A stretch of 64,000 nt of DNA, from the NCBI GenBank assembly GCA_028285035.1, contig JANQQF010000070.1, positions 62,001 to 126,000 on the forward strand, written 5' to 3'. Below the pieces are notes generated by a model that made no database searches, was not told the origin of the DNA, and worked only from the letters and a program-made list of their open reading frames with translations. Made by a program: the position numbers and the translations under genes. Every line of letters begins with the position of its first letter. The first letter of the stretch is position 1. This document shows positions 52,789 through 60,417 of the stretch, piece by piece. This stretch comes from Phycisphaerae bacterium (GTDB lineage Bacteria > Chloroflexota > Anaerolineae > 4572-78 > J111).

Positions 52789-55524
52789 ATGGTCCTCCGA
52801 AATTTAATTGATTTAGGAAATGAAACACCTGTAATCCTCGTTATCGAAAATGACTCCGTAAGCCGAAATGCTTTAACGACTTATCTTGAAAAGCAAGCCT
52901 GTAAAATCGTCACAAGTGATACTGGTCAGCAGGGTCTCCAGCAAGCCGCCCTTAGCTCCCCCAACCTCATCTTATTGGGTGATCTTGCGCCAGCAGAAGA
53001 TTGCTTTGATATCTGCCAGGAGTTGACAACAGCCAAGCATACAAAACATATTCCAGTCATCATTCTTTCGGGTCACACCACCTTGGAGCACAAGGTTGAG
53101 GCATTTGAGGCGGGGGCCGTTGATTGTGTGACTAAGCCATTTGAGAACGACGCGTTACTGCTACGGATTGCCACCTACTTACGATTAAACAAAAACAATC
53201 AGGACCACGAGCGAGACTCGCAAAATACACCTCCTAGCGACCAAAAACTTGCCGAGGAGATTCGTGGGCGCAAACGGGCCGAAGAGTCACTGCGGGATAG
53301 TGAAGAAAAATTTCGGTCATTAGCCGACCACGCCCTCATTGGCGTCTTTATCATCGATCATAACCATCGATACACCTATGTAAATGACAGATATTGCCAC
53401 TTGCTAGGCTATTCACCCGAAGAGCTTATTGGATTCGATTTTAGGACACCGATCGATGAGAAACAGCAATTTATCATCGACCTATATTGGCAGCATTACC
53501 AAGGCACCCTAGCTGAGTCACGTCAAGAGTTTAATATTTTGCAGCGCGGGGGTGAAAAACGCCGAGTCGAGCTAATTTCTACTGTTGTCAAAGATGCTAA
53601 GGGACAGACCCGCACCATGGGGCAGCTTCTTGATGTCACTGATCGGCAAAAGGCCAAAGAAAAATTACGGTATCAGGCTAATTTGCTGCAGCAAGTCTCG
53701 GATGCCATCATCGCAACAGACTTGGAGTTTAACATTCAGAGCTGGAATAAGGCTGCCGAAAAAATTTATGGGTGGACAGTGGAGGAGGTTATTGGACAAC
53801 AAATGGGGCAAGTGATCCCGACGCATTATCTCTATGATGAGGCAGACGAGGTACGGGCGCAATTTTTTGAGGATGGATTTTGGGCGGGTGAAGTCATTCA
53901 AATTGATCGTAATGGGCAAAACTTAAATATTTTTGCCACGGTATCATATCTTAAGGATAAAAATGGCAATCCGATTGGCGTTGTCGCAGCCAATAAGGAC
54001 ATTACCCATCACAAACAGACCGAAACAAACAAAGCTTTATTACAAGGAATTATAAATAACTCAAAGGCTGTCATTCACGCTAAAGATCTTGAGGGTCATT
54101 TTATTCTTATCAATCGTCAGGGGGAGAGTCTATTCAATGTCAAACACGATGACTTTATTGGTAAAACAGATTACGACTTTTTTCCTGAAGAGATCGCTAA
54201 TGGTTTTCGCCTAAAGGATCGCCAGATTATTGCGTCTGGGGAGGCACAGTTGCTGGAAGAAGAGGTTTCCTTACCCGATGGCCCGCGCACATATGTCACG
54301 CTAAAATTCCCACTGCACGACCTGATGGGCAGGATTTATGGTACAGCAGGGATATCAACAGACATCACTCAATGGAAACAGGCTGAGTTAGAGTTACGAA
54401 GCAACCGAGAAATGTTGGCACTCTCGCAGGAAATGGCCAATTTGGGGAGTTGGGAGTGGAATATTTCGACAGATGAAATGACTTGGTCAGAAGAGATGTG
54501 CCGCATTCATGGGGTTACTCCTGAACAATTCCCGAGTACCTTTACTCAGGCCCTTGAGTTTATCCACTCCGATGATCGATTTATGATTGAATATCGCCTC
54601 AAAAATATTTCAACCCATCGTAGGTCAGTACCATTTGAATATCGAATCGTCCAACCCGATGGAAATGTACGCAATGTTGTGAGCAACGGTCAATTACTTC
54701 TCAATAACGATCAACAGCCATTGTGCGTCATTGGCACGTGCTTGGACATTACCGAACGCAAACAAATCGAAATGACCTTGCAAGTTTACTCTGAAAACTT
54801 GGAGGCTATGGTAGAAAGCCGAACAGCGGAGCTAAAAGATACACAAGCCAAACTCGTTCGAAAAGAGAAGTTAGCATTTTTGGGAGAGTTAGCAGGCGGG
54901 GTAGGGCACGAATTACGTAATCCCCTTGGTGTTATCAGTAACGCCATTTTTTATCTAAAAATGATTCAGCCTGAGGCCACTGAGCCGGTCAAAAATTATC
55001 TCGATATTATTGCGTCAAGAGTACAAGAAGCCGAGCGGATTATCGCAGATTTATTAAGCCTCTCTCGCACTCGCAAGACGGATAAAACTGCGATATCAAT
55101 CAAAGGAATATTGACTGAGATTTGGAAGCATCACCCAACACCATCGAACATTACAGTTAAGTTAGACTATCCCCCTGATCTACCCCAAGTGAGTTTCGAT
55201 GAGCTACACTTAAAGCAAATTTTGACCAATTTACTCATCAATGCCTACCAAGCGATGCCAGAGGGAGGCACCCTAACCATTCACCCTCATATCGAGCTAC
55301 AAACCATCAAGCTCTCCATCAGCGACACTGGCGTGGGTATCCTTAAAGATGAGTTGGATAAAATTTTCGAACCATTGTTCACGACAAAGTCTAAAGGGAT
55401 TGGCTTGGGATTAGCTGTGGTAAAAAATCTGACGGAGCTGAATGATGGGTCTATTGCTGTAGAAAGTAAGGAAGGCCAAGGCACGACCTTCATCTTGACC
55501 TTGCCAAAAAGTGAGGCCAATTAA
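52789..55524 (+). CDS. REC-PAS-histidine kinase hybrid sensor
   Basis: A 911-residue soluble kinase. The receiver domain (about 14-135) lacks the phospho-acceptor Asp at the usual place: the strand reads NLILLGDLAP with Gly64 where Asp is expected and Asp65 next to it; Ser94 and Lys116 are kept. Then four PAS regions (about 175-300, 300-420, 420-535, 545-670), a HisKA domain with His707 in GGVGHELRNPLG, and a HATPase domain with NLLINAYQAMPEG, SDTGVGI and GIGLGLAVVKNL. It is cytoplasmic. The signal is unknown, and no response regulator gene is next to it. Confidence 0.88.
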   Translation: MVLRNLIDLGNETPVILVIENDSVSRNALTTYLEKQACKIVTSDTGQQGLQQAALSSPNLILLGDLAPAEDCFDICQELTTAKHTKHIPVIILSGHTTLEHKVEAFEAGAVDCVTKPFENDALLLRIATYLRLNKNNQDHERDSQNTPPSDQKLAEEIRGRKRAEESLRDSEEKFRSLADHALIGVFIIDHNHRYTYVNDRYCHLLGYSPEELIGFDFRTPIDEKQQFIIDLYWQHYQGTLAESRQEFNILQRGGEKRRVELISTVVKDAKGQTRTMGQLLDVTDRQKAKEKLRYQANLLQQVSDAIIATDLEFNIQSWNKAAEKIYGWTVEEVIGQQMGQVIPTHYLYDEADEVRAQFFEDGFWAGEVIQIDRNGQNLNIFATVSYLKDKNGNPIGVVAANKDITHHKQTETNKALLQGIINNSKAVIHAKDLEGHFILINRQGESLFNVKHDDFIGKTDYDFFPEEIANGFRLKDRQIIASGEAQLLEEEVSLPDGPRTYVTLKFPLHDLMGRIYGTAGISTDITQWKQAELELRSNREMLALSQEMANLGSWEWNISTDEMTWSEEMCRIHGVTPEQFPSTFTQALEFIHSDDRFMIEYRLKNISTHRRSVPFEYRIVQPDGNVRNVVSNGQLLLNNDQQPLCVIGTCLDITERKQIEMTLQVYSENLEAMVESRTAELKDTQAKLVRKEKLAFLGELAGGVGHELRNPLGVISNAIFYLKMIQPEATEPVKNYLDIIASRVQEAERIIADLLSLSRTRKTDKTAISIKGILTEIWKHHPTPSNITVKLDYPPDLPQVSFDELHLKQILTNLLINAYQAMPEGGTLTIHPHIELQTIKLSISDTGVGILKDELDKIFEPLFTTKSKGIGLGLAVVKNLTELNDGSIAVESKEGQGTTFILTLPKSEAN

Positions 55525-56969
55525 ATCTCACGGCCTAACAAATTTTCCTCAAATGGGAAATGGGATAGTAGCTCGTATCCAGTTTCGGTAATCAAGACTT
55601 GCTGCTCAAGTTTGACCCCTTCAGTGTTATCGTGAGCCTCAGCCCCATTGTGTTCCCCGATAAAGCTTTCGACGCAAAGAGTGATGCCAGGCACCAGCAC
55701 CCCATCATACCCCCCATCAAAATCATGGGAATGGAGCAAATACGGATACTCCCCCGTCATTCCAACCCCATGAGCCAAAACGTAGTAGCGATTCTTGATG
55801 TATGGCTCGGGGATTTTCCAGGCCTTTTCGGCCACCTCACGAAAAGTTACCCCCGGTTTAAGCAGCTCCATATTGTGATGAATTTGGTCGTAGGCCATCC
55901 GATACAATTTCCGTTGTTCATCACTGGGTTTGCCTGTACCACAATAGAAGGTGCGAGAAAAATCGGCGTAGTAGCCAAAAGGACCGACGACATCGGTGTC
56001 AAGCGCCACCAATTCAGACGACTGAACCACACGCGGACTGGCCTCTTGCATCCAGGGGTTGGTACGCGGTCCCGAACTAAGGAGCCGCGTTTCGACATAA
56101 TCAGCATCATTGGCAATGACTGCGTGATGGAGAACCGCCCAAATTTCCTCCTCACTCATTCCCGGCCGCATCTTGCCCCGCATCAAACTGACTGCGTGCT
56201 CAACCACTTGTAACGACCATTTGACACATGCAATCTCATCCGCCGACTTTATGGCTCGGGCTCGTTCAACCGGATGCTGGGCATCAATGATTTCAAAGCC
56301 TTTGTTCATCAAAGCCAAGCCTGCCTGGAAATTAAATCGTTCCAAACCAATACGCCGACTCCCGCCACCATAGAGTCGCATCAAATCAGCAATTTCATCG
56401 GCCCACTTTTGGGCCTTCTCACCCAAACGGTCAGCAGCGGCAACATAGGAGGCGGTGGTGGCAACGCGAACTTCATCAATGGTATCGATATCGCCAGGCA
56501 AATGCTCGCTACGGTCAAATTCAAAGAGTACAACCGGGCCTTCAACAGGCAAAAACAGGTACCGAGCCGGATTGCGGGCCGTAAAGATTTGCATATTACG
56601 GGTATCTGTCGCATATCGAATATTGACAGGATCAACCAGCACACAAGCCCCACAATCAAGTTTGGCCATCTCAGCCCGAATACTATTCAGGCGGTAATGA
56701 CGCAGTCGATGAAGATCCACATTAGGTGGGGCAGCATCGATAGTCCAGGTCCGGGCAACATCACGCGCTCGACGTTGTAAATCGGGAATTTGCCCAGGCT
56801 GCCGTGGTGCTTCCGGCGTTGATGGCAGATGCACCACCGCCACGCCCAATTTTTGGGCCGTTTCCCTCGCCTCGTCAGTTAGGATAACGTTCTCATCGAT
56901 ATGCAGCAATGTTACGCCATCGCCTGCCATTCGCTCTACATCATCTTTGGTATAGAAGGTCCTTGCCAT
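55521..56969 (-). CDS. M24-fold enzyme, DddP-like, with N-terminal extension
   Basis: A 482-residue pita-bread-fold metal enzyme. It contains VDPVNIRYATDTRNMQIF and LDTDVVGPFGYYADFSRTF, as in the DddP/M24 proteins. By hand, six metal ligands line up with DddP: Asp324, Asp326, Asp336, His400, Glu434, Glu450, and Tyr395 with the DddP active Tyr. The Asp that follows the metal His in DddP (HGVGMxDE) is Gly406 here, so DMSP cleavage is doubtful. The first ~80 residues (YTKDDVERM to VVHLP) are an extra domain with a stretch like those added to microcompartment-type enzymes. Numbering of DddP is from memory. Confidence 0.78.
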   Translation of the reverse strand: MARTFYTKDDVERMAGDGVTLLHIDENVILTDEARETAQKLGVAVVHLPSTPEAPRQPGQIPDLQRRARDVARTWTIDAAPPNVDLHRLRHYRLNSIRAEMAKLDCGACVLVDPVNIRYATDTRNMQIFTARNPARYLFLPVEGPVVLFEFDRSEHLPGDIDTIDEVRVATTASYVAAADRLGEKAQKWADEIADLMRLYGGGSRRIGLERFNFQAGLALMNKGFEIIDAQHPVERARAIKSADEIACVKWSLQVVEHAVSLMRGKMRPGMSEEEIWAVLHHAVIANDADYVETRLLSSGPRTNPWMQEASPRVVQSSELVALDTDVVGPFGYYADFSRTFYCGTGKPSDEQRKLYRMAYDQIHHNMELLKPGVTFREVAEKAWKIPEPYIKNRYYVLAHGVGMTGEYPYLLHSHDFDGGYDGVLVPGITLCVESFIGEHNGAEAHDNTEGVKLEQQVLITETGYELLSHFPFEENLLGREI

Positions 56970-57171
56970 AGATTAACTCCCGAAATGTTATTTGGGTTGG
57001 AGAACGCCCATCAATCACGAGTTTGGTTTGGAAGGTTGGAAGACTGGATGGAAGGTTGAAACACTGAAAACATCCCATCAGATTTCGCAATTGTACTGAT
57101 GTGTTGATTTTTGTAAAAAAAATGAATTCAGGATATGATACCAAAAACATACTAACGGGTAGGTATTCATC

Positions 57172-57957
57172 ATGAACTTTGAAACGTTGCTTTATGAATT
57201 AAGCGATGAGGGCATTGCCACGGTGACCCTCAATCGGCCAGATGTTCTCAATGCAGTCAATATGCAAATGCGGCTGGATTTTACCACGCTGATGGACGAA
57301 CTATTTTTTAACAGCGATGTCAAAATCGTTATCTTCACGGGGGCAGGGCGGGGGTTTTCCGCTGGCGGAGATATGGGGCATTTTGAGCACGATTGGGTTA
57401 CGCCTGAATTTCGGGCTAACAGCCGCCGTTTGACCAAATTCTTTGACGATCTCGAAGCTTTGGAGAAGCCCATCATCGCCGCCATCAACGGTCCCTGCAC
57501 CGGTGCGGGCTTTGAGTTGGCTTTAGCTTGTGACATCCGAGTTGCCGCAGAAGAATCCACCATCGGCTTCCGAGAGAATTACATCAGCCTGATTCCTGGC
57601 GTGGGTGGTACTACCCGTCTTGTCCGAGAAATTGGCGTGGCCCGTACCAAAGAGTTAATTTGGATGGGCACGATGTATTCGGCAGAAACGCTCTATGAGA
57701 TGGGCTTTGTCAACAAAGTGGTGCCAAAAGAGCGGCTCCTGACAGAGGCCAACACCTACGCCCAAACTCTGCTCAAACGCGCGCCTCAAGCCATTGGTCT
57801 CGCCAAAAGGCTCATCAACAATCTGCACAATATGGATCAAACCTCTGCTATCCAAATGGAAGGCTTGGCTCAGAGCATTTTGATTAAGACCGAGGATCAT
57901 AAAGACAGCGTACAGGCATTTCGGGAGAAGCGGAAGCCGTCATTTAAGGGGAAGTAA
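57172..57957 (+). CDS. Enoyl-CoA hydratase/isomerase
   Basis: A 261-residue crotonase-fold enzyme. Oxyanion-hole region GRGFSAGGDMG and the two catalytic glutamates at the hydratase positions are present (FRENYISLIPGVGG and TKELIWMG). It hydrates or isomerises an acyl-CoA; the exact substrate is not shown. Stop codons of this and the next gene are back to back. Confidence 0.9.
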   Translation: MNFETLLYELSDEGIATVTLNRPDVLNAVNMQMRLDFTTLMDELFFNSDVKIVIFTGAGRGFSAGGDMGHFEHDWVTPEFRANSRRLTKFFDDLEALEKPIIAAINGPCTGAGFELALACDIRVAAEESTIGFRENYISLIPGVGGTTRLVREIGVARTKELIWMGTMYSAETLYEMGFVNKVVPKERLLTEANTYAQTLLKRAPQAIGLAKRLINNLHNMDQTSAIQMEGLAQSILIKTEDHKDSVQAFREKRKPSFKGK

Positions 57958-58818
57958 TTACACCTGCCAGCGTTGTCCCATCACAACTGTAAAGGTTTGG
58001 ATATGGTGAAAATCGGGTCGGTGAAGACAGAAGTCGGCTGAGTGGGGGTCACATAGAGATTGCAAGGTCTGCCAGTCATCTTCAGTAAGATAGGGTTGCA
58101 CTCGATAATCCCAATAGCCTTTGAAGAAACCTTCAACAAAGTAGGTCACCTCCTCGTTTGTCAATGGCGTCGTCCGTTCGATAATAACGGTTTTCACCCT
58201 GACATTGTACAGACCAGCTTGTTTCATCCAACCCAATAGATTGCGGGCAGCCGTGGTCTCTAGCTCGGTCAGCCCATATTTGTCTCGATAGTATTGGCGA
58301 CAGGCTAGCATGACCTCCTTTTCCAGACGAGCATCCCAGGCAAAAAACATTTCTGGCAAAAAGGCACTTTGCCCCAACACTAGCCATCCCTTAGAACACA
58401 GACTTGCGCTCAACGCCCTCAAACAGTCCACAGGCTGGTGCAGGTGATTAATCGCATTACTGCTCCAGATCAGGTCAAAGGAATCGGCTGCCAGAGGTAA
58501 TTGGGTCATATCGGCCTGCGAAAAACCGAGCGCCAACTCTGGCGGGCTGTTCAGATGCCGAACGTGGGCTAAATGCTTGGTTGATAAATCAATACCTAAG
58601 GCCAAGCCATCGGGGACACATTCGGCTAACCATTGAGAGATTAACCCCGTGCCACAGCCAGCATCCAAAACCCAACTATCTGTCTTCAAATCTAATTCAG
58701 CAATGACAGCGCGTAATTCAGGTTCAGCAAAGCGATTAAACAGGTTTAATTTGTTCACATAGGCTTTCTGAGGTGAATCCCCCAACAAGCCAAAATTGTT
58801 TTTTTGTGAATCCATCAC
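57958..58818 (-). CDS. Class I SAM-dependent methyltransferase
   Basis: A 286-residue Rossmann-fold methyltransferase: VLDAGCGTGLISQWLAE for SAM binding, ALGIDLS for the acidic ribose-binding residue, and FDLIWSSNAINHLHQP. The C-terminal part (about 180-286) is aromatic-rich. Small-molecule methyltransferase of unknown substrate. Confidence 0.85.
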   Translation of the reverse strand: MMDSQKNNFGLLGDSPQKAYVNKLNLFNRFAEPELRAVIAELDLKTDSWVLDAGCGTGLISQWLAECVPDGLALGIDLSTKHLAHVRHLNSPPELALGFSQADMTQLPLAADSFDLIWSSNAINHLHQPVDCLRALSASLCSKGWLVLGQSAFLPEMFFAWDARLEKEVMLACRQYYRDKYGLTELETTAARNLLGWMKQAGLYNVRVKTVIIERTTPLTNEEVTYFVEGFFKGYWDYRVQPYLTEDDWQTLQSLCDPHSADFCLHRPDFHHIQTFTVVMGQRWQV

Positions 58819-58919
58819 ATTATGTCGTCAAGGTTTGGTCATCACAGCGTTGCCCCCAATTCTTTAACAGGCTAAATTTTCTAATTGCTATAACACTCAA
58901 AATCAGTGGCCTGGGGGTA

Positions 58920-59037
58920 ATTTAACGCCATAGCATCAGGCGCGCAGAATGTTAGATCAATGTACAACTGGTAACGGGACGTAACTTCAATGAAAAGACA
59001 GGCTATAGTAGGCGTCGTTTACAGGCGCTTGTTAGGT
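58920..59037 (-). other. Possible degenerate integron attC site
   Basis: On the minus strand the 118-base segment begins ACCTAAC (59037-59031), which fits RYYYAAC, continues AAGCGCCTG, and ends TGGCGTTAAAT with GTTAAAT (58926-58920), which fits GTTRRRY. It lies 47 bases downstream of the broken membrane gene, the normal place for a cassette attC. The inner arms do not pair well by eye, so this is tentative. Confidence 0.3.
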
Positions 59038-59083
59038 AGCAGCCTCAATGAAAAAAGCGGGTGTACTGACCATGATTATGTTG

Positions 59084-59583
59084 TTAGTCCGGTGCAATGG
59101 CTTGTTGGGCGGTATTTCCAGAAATAAGCATACGCATGATGGCGATATGCGTGACGAATAAGGCAGGAACATACCAGCCAAGCAAGTAATACATAGCTCC
59201 GACGTGGTTAGCTACTCCAAACCGGAACGCTTGTATTGCCGCATAAACAAGGTCTCCGAGTCCGAAGACACTGAACAGCCAAACGAAAGGAATTGCAACT
59301 GCCCAGCGATTTCGCAATGCAATCACCGCAGCTAAGGCCAAGACTGCCGTGAAATAATCCCCCAGGCTTGCGGAACTGAAAACTCTGGGGCCATGGTTGG
59401 AAGTGTGACGCCAGGGACAAGAGAAATTGGGCCAATAAATCGGCCACAGTGAAGCAGTATCAGTGGCTGCAATGCAGCGAATAAGTCCAATTTTGCAAGT
59501 CTCGGGCGCACATACCATCTATACACGAGGGTCAGCGTAATTAAGACACCGATAAAGGTCATTGCTAAATAGATTCTAGGCAT
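59084..59583 (-). pseudogene. Multi-pass membrane protein broken by a frameshift
   Basis: Two overlapping frames together read as one ~167-residue, about five-helix membrane protein. The first frame starts at ATG 59583 (MPRIYLAMTFIGVLIT) and runs to FSVPQAWG. The second carries GDYFTAVLALAAVIALRN to the end at 59084. The switch lies in a run of five G (complement at about 59365-59370); one lost G explains it. I do not recognise the family. Flanking motifs look like integron attC sites. The frameshift may be genuine or a homopolymer error. Confidence 0.6.
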
Positions 59584-59802
59584 AGGTTTAGTTCCTTAGG
59601 TTATGCGTTGACATCCAACAATATGATTCGCCGAACCTGTTTGTGTGAATTCTTGCCTTTGTATTTGTTCGCTTTAAAATGATTATACAAACGAATATCC
59701 TACAAATTATTATACTGCTAATCTCGTCCTAAATTATCAGGACTTAACTTTTTTGGCAAGATTCCATTTCTATCTGAAGCATTATACAATTTTAACGAGG
59801 CG

Positions 59803-59845
59803 CTTAACGCCGCGCATAACTGGCGGCAGCCCAAAGCGAAACGTG
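59803..59845 (-). other. Second attC-like half site
   Basis: On the minus strand GCTGCCGCCAGTTATGCG followed by CGGCGTTAAGC ends with GTTAAGC (59809-59803), which fits the attC GTTRRRY end. The left half would fall where the MITE copy begins at 59857, so an insertion may have cut the site. Tentative. Confidence 0.25.
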
Positions 59846-59856
59846 AAAAACCAATA

Positions 59857-59948
59857 GGAGTTACGCAGAATAGGGATAAACTGTCGGTTGAGCTTGTCGA
59901 AACCAAGCATTTTGGTCCGCAAAACGTTATTTTCGACAGGCTCAATCA
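59857..59948. mobile_element. MITE-like element, truncated second copy
   Basis: Inverted copy of the element at 40423-40531. Over 59857-59948 it matches with only two base changes, then diverges; the last ~17 bases, including one terminal inverted repeat, are missing. It sits between an attC-like half site and a DUF5615 pseudogene. Confidence 0.75.
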
Positions 59949-59969
59949 TTGACTGACCCGGTTCATATC

Positions 59970-60290
59970 TCACAGAAATTCAACGTGGTTTCTCATCTCT
60001 TCCGCACTCAAGATCTGAGATATGAGGTGCAAACCGCGCACCATATAACCAACTGTTGTTCTTTGATGAATATAAACAATGCCTCTATGTTCAACCCCAC
60101 TCCCAGGCAGCCTCAGAAAATCATCATCTTGAGTAAACAAGACCAGTTCTTATTCAGTCGCATAGGCTAATTGGGCTTCATCCGAGGCCCCCAACATTCC
60201 TGCCTCAACTGTAGGCAAGACATCTATTCCGTGTTGTCGCAGCCCAGCAAAAACAATGGCGTAAGCTGTGGCAAAAGATTTGGGGTTGAC
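59970..60290 (-). pseudogene. DUF5615 PIN-like protein, degraded
   Basis: Read on the minus strand, one frame gives GLRQHGIDVLPTVEAGMLGA, SDEAQLAYATE, a TAA stop at 60152-60150, then ELVLFTQDDDFLRLPGSGV and, at the end, SAEEMRNHVEFL with a normal stop at 59970. This is the complete core of DUF5615, a PIN-nuclease-like family often in toxin-type pairs, cut by a premature stop. The N-terminal metal-binding LDEN-type segment is not intact, so there are further changes upstream. No partner antitoxin (DUF433) is seen. Confidence 0.7.
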
Positions 60291-60417
60291 ACTGGGGCAG
60301 ACATCTCTAATTTTGCGGAGAACAGAAAAAACTGGAAAATGGTTGTAATGATTCTCAAAAAGAAGACCCGATTGAGAGAAATTATATTTGAAGCTGTAAC
60401 TAGGACAAGGAGTTTCT

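Noticed and set aside
55599..56213. 204-residue plus-strand frame
   Set aside because: Complement of the M24 enzyme gene; no start context and no family sense.
55521..56969. Calling the M24 enzyme a DMSP lyase (DddP)
   Set aside because: The Asp thought to start DMSP cleavage appears replaced by Gly, so only family likeness is claimed.
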